A program made the position numbers and the translations under genes. 55,730 nt of DNA from an uncultured Colwellia sp. (GTDB lineage Bacteria > Pseudomonadota > Gammaproteobacteria > Enterobacterales > Alteromonadaceae). Positions 18,411 through 28,260 of this stretch are shown in pieces. A model generated the notes under the pieces. That model was not told the origin of the DNA and searched no databases. It saw only the letters and a list, made by a program, of their open reading frames with translations. The first letter of the stretch is position 1. The number at the start of each line of letters is the position of its first letter. Location of the stretch: positions 1 to 55,730 of the forward strand of contig CAJXRC010000007.1 in the NCBI GenBank assembly GCA_913058405.1. Reading direction: 5' to 3'.

Positions 18411-19247
18411 ATGTTAAATGTTGATCAAAGTGTTTTAGATGATATTGGCCGTGGTTTTTCCGTTCCAGCCCAGCCTAAATTACTGCTAGAGTTACTCACG
18501 CTTATGGCAGACGCAAATCCAGATATTCATGCTATTAGCCGTGCTATTAGTAAAGATATAGCGGTGAGTGCCACTATATTAAAAACCATTAATTCTCCTC
18601 TATATGGGCTAGGTAGAACAATAACTGATATTAAAATGTCGGTTAACTATATTGGTATTTTTGGTGTCGTAAGGTTAGTTACAGGTAGTTTACTCAAAAA
18701 GAGTTTTGACCCAAAAAACTGCAGTATAGATTTAGAAGATTTTTGGCAGTTAACTTCCGATATTGCCAATGTAGCTATGTCACTTGGCCAAAGGTATAAG
18801 CCTGATATTGCTAATGATAGGTTTTTCAGTTTGGGATTATTTCATGCCTGCGGTGTACCTGTAATGGCGATGAAATATAATGATTACCAACAATTACTAG
18901 ATAATGCATTAACAACACCAGAGCTTGCACTCACTGAACTCGAAGAGAAGCACTATGGCGTAAATCATGCGACTATTGGTTATTACGTTGCCAGTTCATG
19001 GCGTTTACCTAAAGACGTTTGCCAAATAATTTTACAACACCGTGATAGGCATTTTATTAGTAGGCTTGATGGCTCACAAGAACAAGATTTATTTGCAGTA
19101 CTTAAATTGAGTGAGTATTTAGTTTCAATGAAGTATTCAGATTGTCCCAGCGCGGACTGGTCCTATGTACAAGAAAATGTCTGCAAGGTTTTAGCTATTG
19201 ATGAAGATGCTTTGCACAGCCTGGCATCAGAATTTACAGCGAGCTAA
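18411..19247 (+). CDS. HDOD domain-containing protein
   Basis: LLELLTLMADANPDIHAISRAISKDIAVSATILKTINSPLYGL...SLGLFHACGVPVM. Confidence 0.9.
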   Translation: MLNVDQSVLDDIGRGFSVPAQPKLLLELLTLMADANPDIHAISRAISKDIAVSATILKTINSPLYGLGRTITDIKMSVNYIGIFGVVRLVTGSLLKKSFDPKNCSIDLEDFWQLTSDIANVAMSLGQRYKPDIANDRFFSLGLFHACGVPVMAMKYNDYQQLLDNALTTPELALTELEEKHYGVNHATIGYYVASSWRLPKDVCQIILQHRDRHFISRLDGSQEQDLFAVLKLSEYLVSMKYSDCPSADWSYVQENVCKVLAIDEDALHSLASEFTAS

Positions 19248-19279
19248 TAAAGTGGAATAAAGACACAACTAAAAATATG

Positions 19280-19320
19280 TAATTCATTAAAAATGCTCTT
19301 GAAGCATCTTTAATGAATTA
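19280..19320. terminator. Long hairpin between convergent genes
   Basis: TAATTCATTAAAAATGCT-CTTGA-AGCATCTTTAATGAATTA; 18-bp arms with one mismatch. Confidence 0.65.
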
Positions 19321-19331
19321 TCTCTGAGTTA

Positions 19332-19727
19332 TCACAAACCGTTAGTAAACTTCCCCCAAGAAAGTAATAACGCTCTAAAATCATCTAAACCACAACTAGC
19401 CATTTCATTTTGATCTAAATGAATATGTTCGTCTGTTAACATCTCAGGTAAACCTTCACCACTGCCGTTTAATGAACCGTTCATGCTGACATTGGTCTGT
19501 ATCGAGACATCTTCATTATTTAGCGTGATAGAGTATTCACTGCCTGTGATAAGTAGCTCTTGAGCCTGGCCTGTTTCAATGTTATCTATCGCTTTTAACA
19601 AGTCCGTAAGCTTAGTGACACTATGCCCAAGCTCAACTTCCATCCAAGGGCCTATGACCTCGTGCTCTAATGAAAAGAGTGCGCGGGCTTCGCCTGTTAT
19701 GGCGTCATGTACAAATTCGTATTCCAT
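19332..19727 (-). CDS. YacL-like (UPF0231) family protein
   Basis: MEYEFVHDAITGEARALFSLEHEVIGPWMEVELG...SYSITLNNEDVSI...CGLDDFRALLLSW. Confidence 0.75.
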   Translation of the reverse strand: MEYEFVHDAITGEARALFSLEHEVIGPWMEVELGHSVTKLTDLLKAIDNIETGQAQELLITGSEYSITLNNEDVSIQTNVSMNGSLNGSGEGLPEMLTDEHIHLDQNEMASCGLDDFRALLLSWGKFTNGL

Positions 19728-19867
19728 AGCCTTTCCTATCGATGGGGTATTAAATGGGCCTGCACCCGTTCCACTTGAACAGACGCATCTTCAAGTGGAA
19801 CGGGTATATATTAAGTGTAGCAAAGCTTTGCAGCTTTAATAAAAAATAGTATAACTACGTGGATCGA

Positions 19868-20521
19868 TTACTGTGCTTGCCAGTTGCAATCAAGTAGTAC
19901 TTTATTATCAGCTACTTTATCTTCTGGAGCCAAATACACTTGGCCGGTAAAGGTATCATTTTTACCAATAACCCCCACGCCTTTCGGTGTACCTGTCATG
20001 ACAATATCGCCATCTTCAAGACTCATAAACGTTTGTAATTCTTTCAGAATATCAGCTGGTTTTGCCATCATTAGACTGACGCCTCCCTGCTGCTTGAGAA
20101 CATCATCAATCATCAGTGATAAGTTCAATTGTTGAATATCGTCTTGCTCTATACTGACAAAATCACTAAAAATAGCGGAGTTATCAAACGCCTTAGCACG
20201 TTCCCAAGGAAGCCCTTTAACTTTTAATTTTCCTTGTACTTCGCGCTTGGTTAAATCAAGACCAAGACCTACGGCAGTAAACTTTCCACCTTGATAAAGA
20301 AAACTTAATTCAGCTTCGTAGTGTAAGACATCATCATTATGCTTTGCAGAAAGCATATTATTAATTGCAGAATTTGGTTTTAAAAACACCACCATTTCAT
20401 CTGGAATTTCATTGGCTAGTTCTTTGATATGGTCGACATAATTACGACCTATACAGATAACTTTTGAAGGTGTTATCGACTGTGATGATTTTTTAGCTGA
20501 AACTAAAGTGACAGTATTCAT
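19868..20521 (-). CDS. Fumarylacetoacetate hydrolase family protein
   Basis: VICIGRNYVDHIKELANEIPDEMVVFLKPNSAI...HYEAELSFL...FMSLEDGDIVMTGTPKGVG. Confidence 0.93.
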   Translation of the reverse strand: MNTVTLVSAKKSSQSITPSKVICIGRNYVDHIKELANEIPDEMVVFLKPNSAINNMLSAKHNDDVLHYEAELSFLYQGGKFTAVGLGLDLTKREVQGKLKVKGLPWERAKAFDNSAIFSDFVSIEQDDIQQLNLSLMIDDVLKQQGGVSLMMAKPADILKELQTFMSLEDGDIVMTGTPKGVGVIGKNDTFTGQVYLAPEDKVADNKVLLDCNWQAQ

Positions 20522-20570
20522 AATAGACCTATTTAGACTGTAAGGATTTATTAGCGAGCATACTAATCAG

Positions 20571-21881
20571 TTATGGTGTATTGGACAAGTTGATTTTTTT
20601 ATTGACGGTAAAATATAAACGCATGCACCTCACCATCAAGACCAATAACCATACAAATTCAAGTAACAGTAAAATTGCAAAGACAGCATATAAACTCGGC
20701 TCAAAGAGTACTGCTACCAGTGATAAGCCACTTAAAATATGCATATAGTAAAGTACTAAACCATGTTTTTTATTTAAAAAATCATGCATATGAGGAATGA
20801 ATTGCATCGCAGAAAAATCAACCAAACAGCGTTGTTGAAGATGGGTGTAACTCAGAAAGGGTAATATCTTAAGTAACATACCTTGGATCACTGAGAGTAA
20901 ATAGAAGTAAATAAAAATGGCAGTCAATAGCATAGCCTTATCAGGAAGTGCTATGAATAAAGGAGTCTGTACTGAGCTATAAAAACTATCAGGTAAGAAG
21001 TATAGTATATTCAGTAGCAGTAATGTTCCCGCAGCCAATTGCCAGTACTTAATGCTGGTGTCGGGTACCTTACGTTTTCGCTGATTGATCACATAAAATA
21101 AGCTAAAAGCAAAGACACCATGACTAATAAAAAGTAACCCCAAGGCAACCTCAGCATAAAAAACATACGTTATTAGCAAGATAAAAATACTGGTCCCAAG
21201 ATACTGTCTAATGTATTTCGGCATATTTGGCGCTACGTGAAACATAGGTAATACTTGAAAGCTCACGGCTACAATGAGTATGCCTGCCCAACCAACTAAG
21301 CCCATCAAAGCATGTATATCAGTCAAGTGTTTATCAAGTATTATAGATGGTAGGGCAATGCCGACTCTGTTCGCTAATAACAATACCCCAAGCAGTAGTA
21401 ATATAGCTAAAGATGTAATCGCTAAGCGAAAACAGTTAATGGAATCCCCTTGGCTTATTTTCTTTATTAACACCCAGATAATTGCACTAAGATAAATACC
21501 TAACCCTAAACTAAGTAGTATTAATGCAGCCAAGGTTAACCAATTGGTTGCAAATACAAAGCTTAACATTAAGGCTATTACTCCTGCGCAATACAACGCG
21601 TGACTCGTGGTCGCAATGAGCCTAGGTTTAACGACACCAATACCACCAATTACCGGTAATAACTGTAATAATGCCCCCATCATCACCATAGTTAAAAAAC
21701 CTAAGGTAAAACCATGGGTAAGCGCTAGCATATTTGGCTGCCAGCGGCTTAGCCAAAGTGTTTCCCCAGAAAATAAAACTAAGAGTGCACAAGCGATGAT
21801 AAAAATAGGTGCACTTAAGAAAAAGCGAAAAGGTAAATCGATTGGTGGTAAGGCGTTAAATGACAAGCCTGACATGTTCAT
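20571..21881 (-). CDS. Polytopic membrane protein, NnrS/haem-copper-subunit-like
   Basis: About 12 TM segments; ALTHGFTLGFLTMVMMGALLQLLPVIGG; adjacent to DUF2249-like and hemerythrin genes. Confidence 0.6.
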   Translation of the reverse strand: MNMSGLSFNALPPIDLPFRFFLSAPIFIIACALLVLFSGETLWLSRWQPNMLALTHGFTLGFLTMVMMGALLQLLPVIGGIGVVKPRLIATTSHALYCAGVIALMLSFVFATNWLTLAALILLSLGLGIYLSAIIWVLIKKISQGDSINCFRLAITSLAILLLLGVLLLANRVGIALPSIILDKHLTDIHALMGLVGWAGILIVAVSFQVLPMFHVAPNMPKYIRQYLGTSIFILLITYVFYAEVALGLLFISHGVFAFSLFYVINQRKRKVPDTSIKYWQLAAGTLLLLNILYFLPDSFYSSVQTPLFIALPDKAMLLTAIFIYFYLLSVIQGMLLKILPFLSYTHLQQRCLVDFSAMQFIPHMHDFLNKKHGLVLYYMHILSGLSLVAVLFEPSLYAVFAILLLLEFVWLLVLMVRCMRLYFTVNKKINLSNTP

Positions 21882-21890
21882 AGCTAGCCC

Positions 21891-22169
21891 TTACTTTGTA
21901 GTGCTTTGAAAATTTTGATCGTTAAGGTGTTGTTCAAACTGCTGTTGTTCTGTTTGGCGATAAATGAATAATGAAATTTGATCATCACTATGCACTAGGC
22001 AGTGATACGCCCAACCCGCTTGAGTCAGTTTTTCATACAAAGGAAAGGGCTGTCGTCTATGGGTTACGAATAAGCAGTAGCCCTGCTCCAAATTAGCCAA
22101 AGCAGTTAATATTACTGTCATTGGCTCAGGTGGAGCGAGTTCACTTACATCTACGGCAACAAACTCCAT
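21891..22169 (-). CDS. DUF2249-like protein
   Basis: VDVSELAPPEPMTVILTALANLEQGYCLFVTHRRQPFPLYEKLTQAGWAYHCL. Confidence 0.75.
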   Translation of the reverse strand: MEFVAVDVSELAPPEPMTVILTALANLEQGYCLFVTHRRQPFPLYEKLTQAGWAYHCLVHSDDQISLFIYRQTEQQQFEQHLNDQNFQSTTK

Positions 22170-22175
22170 GATCGC

Positions 22176-22616
22176 TTAAACAGCTTCGTTGGCTTTAAAG
22201 CCCTCGATAAGCTGCTCGCCATCGCTTAAGTGTTGCGCCATCATAGGGTAAAGCATCATTTCTTCTTTCATATTATGCTGCTGCATCATTACCATCAAGG
22301 TTTCAGATAAACCTAAGTATTCATCTTTATCTTTGGCAGCCAGAGCATTATCAAGTGATTGTACCAAAGCACGCATTTGTTGATGTTCCATTCGCATGAC
22401 TTGTGTCGGCCCTGAGGTCATACCGGTAGCTTGTTCAAATTGTGGAAATAAAGTGTCTTCTTCTTGGGCTAAATGCTCAGTTAATTCACTGGCGAATAGC
22501 TGCCATTTAGTTAATGCTAATGACCAATCTTTATCAGCAACAGCGGCTTCCGCTTCAGAAAAGAACTCATCACATTCTCTATGCTTGGTTGTCATGTACT
22601 CTGGAATTGAACTCAT
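22176..22616 (-). CDS. Hemerythrin domain-containing protein
   Basis: HREC, HLAQEEDTLFPQFE, RMEHQQMRALV, HNMKEEMMLYPMM. Confidence 0.92.
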   Translation of the reverse strand: MSSIPEYMTTKHRECDEFFSEAEAAVADKDWSLALTKWQLFASELTEHLAQEEDTLFPQFEQATGMTSGPTQVMRMEHQQMRALVQSLDNALAAKDKDEYLGLSETLMVMMQQHNMKEEMMLYPMMAQHLSDGEQLIEGFKANEAV

Positions 22617-22820
22617 AATTTTTCCTACTCTCTATTATCAATAGGGGCATGTTAAAGCAGGAACGAGTGTTATGTTTTGACCTACAATAATAAATCCCAA
22701 AAAAGAAAAGATCATTGAAAAAATCAAAACAGGATAAACGAAGAAACAATGAGGATAAACCAGCGCGACGTTTAACAAAATAAAATATCGCGCTTAGCAG
22801 GGGTAACCGGAGAGTTTACG

Positions 22821-23297
22821 CTAGTCTTTTACCGCTAATAAATTTCGAATTGAAATGGTGATTTCTTCGATATTATCGACATCAACCGGTGCAATAAAAA
22901 TAGTGTCATCTCCAGCAAGTGTACCCAATATACCGGCTGATTCACCCATGCTATCAAGCATACGAGAAATTAATGGCGCAGCCCCAATACCTGTTTTTAA
23001 GATGATTTGCATTTGATTATGCTTAACACTCAAGACCACAGATTCAATTGATTGCTTTGATTTTGGTACTGCCAATTCATCTGGCAGAATATAAATCATT
23101 TCATTATTAGTATTACGTGTTTTAACTGCACCGAGCTTAGATAATAAGCGAGAAATTTTCGCTTGTGACATATCTTCGAAACCCTGTGAAGCAAGAGCTT
23201 CAGCTAACTGACCTTGAGAACCGTAACACTGCTCTTTCAATAATCGTTTAAATGCTTGAACTAATAGGGATTCTTTCTGCTTTCGATTGCTAGTCAT
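22821..23297 (-). CDS. argR: Arginine repressor ArgR
   Basis: AFKRLLKEQCYGSQGQLAEALASQGFEDMSQAKISRLLSKLGAVKTRNT...ILGTLAGDDTIFIAP. Confidence 0.95.
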   Translation of the reverse strand: MTSNRKQKESLLVQAFKRLLKEQCYGSQGQLAEALASQGFEDMSQAKISRLLSKLGAVKTRNTNNEMIYILPDELAVPKSKQSIESVVLSVKHNQMQIILKTGIGAAPLISRMLDSMGESAGILGTLAGDDTIFIAPVDVDNIEEITISIRNLLAVKD

Positions 23298-23357
23298 TTA
23301 GCTTCTTCATATAATTAATTGGTATATACTAATTCTACACTATTGATACTCAATTAG

Positions 23358-23371
23358 TGAATATTTATTCA
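23358..23371. promoter_or_regulatory. ARG box (ArgR operator) upstream of argR
   Basis: TGAATATTTATTCA matches TGAAT-WWWW-ATTCA. Confidence 0.7.
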
Positions 23372-23588
23372 GTAATAATTATATTTTTTAGGCTAATATT
23401 GCCGTCATATGATTATCCCAGCATAAATCATCAAAATCAGCTATCACTTGATAAGGTTTCAAGGGGATTATGCGAAAGGCCCCCTAGCCTTTTAGTAAAA
23501 ATGAAGTCTCCAGCTACAAACTCATTCGATTGTACTTATCAAAAAGTAATAAATTCAAATTCTTGGAAAGAATAACCTAGCTAATACA

Positions 23589-23622
23589 AATAAATAATGG
23601 GCCATAAAGCCCATTATTTATT
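23589..23622. terminator. Terminator downstream of the di-haem oxidoreductase gene
   Basis: AATAAATAATGGGC-CATAAA-GCCCATTATTTATT, perfect 14-bp arms. Confidence 0.7.
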
Positions 23623-23644
23623 AACTAGTGTTATTTACTGGTGA

Positions 23645-25252
23645 CTATAATGACATAACAAAATCTAATAACGCTTGTCTATCTGCTTGAGTCATAGCCA
23701 TGAAGTCTGTTTTGCTTTGCTGCGCTTCACCACCGTGCCATAAAATAGCTTCTTCAACGGTTGCAGCTCTGCCATCATGTAAAAACCCTGCGGCTGGATT
23801 AACCGTTTTAGTTAATCCTATTCCCCACAATGGTCTCGTTTTCCATTCAACGCCAGTCGCTGTGAAATCACGACGATTATCAGCTAAACCTTCACCTAAG
23901 TCATGTAATAACATATCGGTAAATGGGTATATTGTCTGACCTTTGAGTCCATTAGGTGCAGGTAAACCACCCACTAGGAGCTCACCTGTTGCGGTAGTAA
24001 ATTCAGGTTGATGACAACCTGTGCAATTAACTTTATCGAAGAGCTGAGCACCTGCAATCACAGAGTCATCATCAATATTACGTCTTGCTGGTACCGCTAA
24101 TGTTTCGGCATAAAATACCACTTCATCTGAAAACTCTTGCGATGCTTCAGTATTACCTTGTTCATCAACACCGGTATCAACAAAATTTGTTCGTGTTAAA
24201 TAACTTTCATGCAAAGGTGTGTTAGCAATACTTTCATCTGGAAATAATGGATTAGTTACCCCCATATCGCCTCGCAACGCCCCAAGAGATTGCACACGAA
24301 CACTCGGTGTACTGGCTTTCCAACCAAAGCGACCTAAAGATACAGGGATCGGGTCATTATTTTTTGCTTTGACCGGATCAAACACCCAATTTGGACGTCC
24401 AGATATTCCATCTTCATTTGCATCGTTTTCATCGGCAATAGCCAAAATGTCCGCTTCATTGATAAGTTCAAGTAAGCCTAAACCAAAAACTGGCATACCA
24501 TTTCTCGGACTATATCGAACATTTTCTTGCAAAATAGCACTATCTAAACGATTTTCAGCGCTAACATCATAAGGCTGTTCAATGGTAAATATTGGCTTTT
24601 TAAGTTCAACGGAACTGCCATCGGCATATTCCACAGTTGAATATTCATATGCAAGATAAACATCGGCTTGACCAATGAATGGGTTTTCTTGCCAATCATC
24701 TCTGGCTTTTAATACGCCTCGATGAAATAACTGTGTGCCAAAACCATCGACACCTAGGTTTTTACAGTAATTGTTATCTACAGATGGATTAGAACACTCA
24801 CCATCATCAATACTCATGCGTAAGAAAATCCCTGCTTCAGGACCCAATAAAACACGCTCTTGCCCTTGAGCTAACGTAATCGTTGAAGATCGGCCATCTC
24901 GTTGATGACAAGAATTACAATCTTGGTTATTAAAGACAGGCCCTAACCCATCAAGTTCAGGATGTTCACTATTAGGCGCCGTAGTAAATGCTGTTTCAAA
25001 ATGGGCATCACCCGCTAAATGTTTATCTAACTGTTCAGTCGTTAGATTAGGCATAGGTGTTGAAAAACCATGCCCTGAATCACTCGCGCTTACCGCGGTA
25101 GCATCACCACCTAATTGACTTACATGGGTATAAGAAGCTTGGGATACTTCTTCTTTTTCATCTGAGCTGCTTGAATTACAGCCAGAAACAATTATCGAAC
25201 TTGCGATAACCACGGCCAAGTTTGACCATTTTGCTCTTCTTAAATATTTCAT
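23645..25252 (-). CDS. Di-haem oxidoreductase family protein (DUF1111 / cytochrome c peroxidase-like), lipoprotein
   Basis: Two CxxCH motifs (CNSCH, CTGCH); lipobox SGC; GFGTQLFHRGVLKARD, RPLWGIGLTKTVNPAAGFLHDGRA. Confidence 0.9.
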   Translation of the reverse strand: MKYLRRAKWSNLAVVIASSIIVSGCNSSSSDEKEEVSQASYTHVSQLGGDATAVSASDSGHGFSTPMPNLTTEQLDKHLAGDAHFETAFTTAPNSEHPELDGLGPVFNNQDCNSCHQRDGRSSTITLAQGQERVLLGPEAGIFLRMSIDDGECSNPSVDNNYCKNLGVDGFGTQLFHRGVLKARDDWQENPFIGQADVYLAYEYSTVEYADGSSVELKKPIFTIEQPYDVSAENRLDSAILQENVRYSPRNGMPVFGLGLLELINEADILAIADENDANEDGISGRPNWVFDPVKAKNNDPIPVSLGRFGWKASTPSVRVQSLGALRGDMGVTNPLFPDESIANTPLHESYLTRTNFVDTGVDEQGNTEASQEFSDEVVFYAETLAVPARRNIDDDSVIAGAQLFDKVNCTGCHQPEFTTATGELLVGGLPAPNGLKGQTIYPFTDMLLHDLGEGLADNRRDFTATGVEWKTRPLWGIGLTKTVNPAAGFLHDGRAATVEEAILWHGGEAQQSKTDFMAMTQADRQALLDFVMSL

Positions 25253-25341
25253 AGGGAATACTTCCAGGATATTCTTCTAAAGGTGTGCATCCGTGCACGA
25301 CATTCATCCTTGAAAAATACTCATCATAACTAGCTAAACGA

Positions 25342-26511
25342 CTACGATTGTTGCCATTCTTTCAATTGCGTTAACACATCATTCTCTAACGAGGTTTGCA
25401 ATGTTGTTAACTTATCAATTGCGGTTTGAATTCGAACGCGAGCATCTGCATCATTAATGGCCTGTCTAAAAGGTAGGTCATTGTCACCAGCAATGGCTTT
25501 AATGGCTGCAATAGCATCAACTATTTCGGTATCGACGCGAGTTGCAATAGCAGCATCCGCTGCTGTGACGAAATCAATGATGCCAGCTTTATCTGCTTGC
25601 CCTAGGAATTCACCGCGATAAACATTTTGAACACCTTGAATATTGTCAGTAAAATCAGCTAGAGAGTTCCAGCTATATTGTGATTCTACTTTTGTGGTAT
25701 CAATATTATCGATACTACTGCCAAAAGGTTCAGAAATTTTGCCATTACCTACTTCATCAACTATACCGATCATGCCGTTAATTAATTCTTCAACTACACC
25801 TAACTGAGAAGAGTAAACTGCATTGTCCGGTGTGAGTAATAAATCTTTATAGGCTGGAGAGTTAGCATCAGTTGCATCAGTAGCGACAGTCCATGCATCA
25901 AACAATGTTTGCGTATGCGTTTTAAACACTTCTGCAGCCGCCGATAAGTATTCACGCTCTAAGACTGTCATTTCACCAATAGCTTTTTCATTGTCGGCAA
26001 CACCGTCACCAAACAATAGAAATTCCATGGTATGGAAACCTTGCACGTCATCATTAAATGCCTTTAATTCAGTCGCGTTAAAGCCAGATTGTGTATCTAA
26101 CAATGCTTGTAAATCACTAGTATTTAATGGCCAAGTATCCAAGTGAGGGTCAATTGAAAGTGCATCCACTGGGCCGAAGATATGAGACTCCCCTTGCTCC
26201 CAATGTACGCGAACATCTTTCCAAGCTTGCTGCGCTGCTGCTAAATTTTCTTCCGTAGGCGTATTAACTAGCGTTTGAGTTGCTAATAAGTAAACGGCTG
26301 CTTCATCATTAAGATTTTTATAGCCTGCAACAATCACATCATTGGTTAAATTGGTGATCATTTCCGTTGCTTCAAAGGAAAACCCTGTTACATCTGGAGT
26401 TACAACTGGAGTTACTTCTGGAACAACGACAGGAGCATTTGAAGAACTACCGCCACAGCCAGTAAGAAGTGCGCTCGATAAGGCCAAAGCCAAAAGTGAT
26501 TTTTTTAACAT
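25342..26511 (-). CDS. Imelysin family protein, lipoprotein
   Basis: Lipobox LTGC; AWKDVRVHWEQGESHIFGPVDALSIDPHLDTWPLN; GFHTMEFLLFGD. Confidence 0.92.
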   Translation of the reverse strand: MLKKSLLALALSSALLTGCGGSSSNAPVVVPEVTPVVTPDVTGFSFEATEMITNLTNDVIVAGYKNLNDEAAVYLLATQTLVNTPTEENLAAAQQAWKDVRVHWEQGESHIFGPVDALSIDPHLDTWPLNTSDLQALLDTQSGFNATELKAFNDDVQGFHTMEFLLFGDGVADNEKAIGEMTVLEREYLSAAAEVFKTHTQTLFDAWTVATDATDANSPAYKDLLLTPDNAVYSSQLGVVEELINGMIGIVDEVGNGKISEPFGSSIDNIDTTKVESQYSWNSLADFTDNIQGVQNVYRGEFLGQADKAGIIDFVTAADAAIATRVDTEIVDAIAAIKAIAGDNDLPFRQAINDADARVRIQTAIDKLTTLQTSLENDVLTQLKEWQQS

Positions 26512-26552
26512 TTTATTATATTCCTTGTTTAAATATTGATATTGATTAACTA

Positions 26553-26807
26553 GGGTCTGTTAACCTTTCGCGGTTAAATTTTGTTCGCCTTTTTTAAAGA
26601 GAGTAAAACGCTTTTAGCCGAATCCTTCGGACAGCGTTTGTAGGATCTTTTTACTGCGTTATCGCCTTTTTATGTGGCGCTACATGGATGTAGCCTATTA
26701 GACAATGCAGGAGCACATTGTCCTGAATAACCAGATGACAAATGCTCTGCCTTGTATAAATACCCAACAATTCGCTGCAAAAACAATCTCGAAAGTTCAA
26801 CAGACCC
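26553..26807. mobile_element. MITE-like element, 255 bp, imperfect TIRs and TA target duplication
   Basis: GGGTCTGTTAACCTTTC at the left and GAAAGTTCAACAGACCC at the right (inverted, 2 mismatches), flanked by TA (26551-26552 and 26808-26809); no transposase. Confidence 0.8.
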
Positions 26808-26820
26808 TATTATTAAAATT

Positions 26821-28197
26821 TTATATTGAGAAAAAGTAACCCATCGATAAACTGAAGCTTGTGCTGTCATCCAAATCACTTTGTGCATACATCTGTTGTG
26901 CTACTTGTGCTTTTAAGACAATGTTTTTGATAGGAAAATAATTAATGCCTAAAGCAATTGATTCTTTATTAAAGCGGTCGGTTGCATTGCCCTGCTCAAC
27001 TTTTTTAATTGGGTTGGCATATTCATAAGTGGTGTATAAATAAAGAGGATTGCTTAAATTAAAAAGACCTTGGCTGTTATAGGCTAACTCAACAAATGAC
27101 GACTCTGCTTCACTGCCCAGCTGGGCGAAGTTACCTGGCTTCAAACCTGGTGTAGTTTTGTTGGCATTGGTTATCGCTTGGCTATCGTCTAAAGTACCAA
27201 ATAGATATTGTCCTCTGATTAGCCAATTTTCGTAACTGTAAGCACCGTGAAGACCTATGATAGTGAGGTTTCCATCACCAGCAACCTTAGTGGTATTATT
27301 ACGGTTACCTGAGGTATCACCCGTGTAGTAACTAACACCAAAGCCTTTACCCGCTTTTATGTCGCCGTAATCTAGGCGAAGGGTTAGTGCTAAGTCATCA
27401 GCATTAACTTGTTCAAATCTTTTTTGATGTCCTGTAGCTACCCATTGATACGTTCGAAAGTATTCTGAATTTAAACCCGTTGTTATTAAGGTTTGTGCAG
27501 TGAACCCCTGCCACTTGCTAATTAAGTTGACACCGGTTTCGTGCCATACTTGTGGAATGAGTGTCGCTTCACTCCAATGACGTTGGGTCGTAAAGTACTG
27601 ACCAGGTTTATGTAAATCAGTACCTAAACCGACAGGAACAAAGATATGACCCATTTTAATAGTGAAATTTTCATTGGCTGTATATTTTGCTTGTAGCTTT
27701 TCAACTATTACTTCGCCACCCGCTTCAATTTCTGTTTCAAACTCACCAAACTCTTCAAAACCATCATATTCAAGTGTTGAACCTACTCCACCATGTTCAT
27801 ATTCAAGTTCTATTTCTACTTGCCATTTAGCATCAAAGTCGTAAACAAATTCTAAGACAACTCGCTCTAAATCTGTGGTCGCTTTTCGCTCAGGGTCGGT
27901 ATCTTGGATATTACGATAAATCTCTTCGCTCTTATAAAGCACACTACCGTATGAGTTGATTTGCCAGTTTTTGTCATTGTTATAACCTGCTGGTTTTTCC
28001 TCGTGACGTTGCTCTTCAGCGTTTATTACTGTTGTTTTTAATTCGGCTAATTGTTTTTCAATTAGTTGCAGTTGCTCTTTCTGCTTTAATATTTCAGTTT
28101 GAAGTTCAATTTCACTAGCCGCAAAGCTTTGATGATGAACGAGAAACAGAGTATTTATGGCTACAAATTTTAGGACGTTATTCATGGTATCACTCAA
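26821..28197 (-). CDS. Outer-membrane porin-like protein with N-terminal coiled coil
   Basis: Signal peptide, coiled coil LQTEILKQKEQLQLIEKQLAELK, beta-barrel pattern, C-terminal SLSMGYFFSI. Confidence 0.75.
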   Translation of the reverse strand: MSDTMNNVLKFVAINTLFLVHHQSFAASEIELQTEILKQKEQLQLIEKQLAELKTTVINAEEQRHEEKPAGYNNDKNWQINSYGSVLYKSEEIYRNIQDTDPERKATTDLERVVLEFVYDFDAKWQVEIELEYEHGGVGSTLEYDGFEEFGEFETEIEAGGEVIVEKLQAKYTANENFTIKMGHIFVPVGLGTDLHKPGQYFTTQRHWSEATLIPQVWHETGVNLISKWQGFTAQTLITTGLNSEYFRTYQWVATGHQKRFEQVNADDLALTLRLDYGDIKAGKGFGVSYYTGDTSGNRNNTTKVAGDGNLTIIGLHGAYSYENWLIRGQYLFGTLDDSQAITNANKTTPGLKPGNFAQLGSEAESSFVELAYNSQGLFNLSNPLYLYTTYEYANPIKKVEQGNATDRFNKESIALGINYFPIKNIVLKAQVAQQMYAQSDLDDSTSFSLSMGYFFSI

Positions 28198-28230
28198 ATA
28201 AAAACGAGAATTAATATTATTTGCGCTAAT

Positions 28231-28260
28231 GATAATGACACTTGTTTACAATTACAAGTG
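28231..28260. promoter_or_regulatory. Possible Fur-type site (AATGATAATGA) with palindrome CACTTGT-N8-ACAAGTG upstream of the porin gene
   Basis: Read directly; degenerate against the Fur consensus. Confidence 0.35.

Noticed and set aside
23357-23575. Plus-strand ORF of 72 aa upstream of argR
   Set aside because: Begins in the ARG box, low-complexity translation, no convincing RBS.
26670-26888. Minus-strand ORF of 72 aa
   Set aside because: Spans the MITE and the 3' end of the porin gene; an artefact of the insertion rather than a gene.
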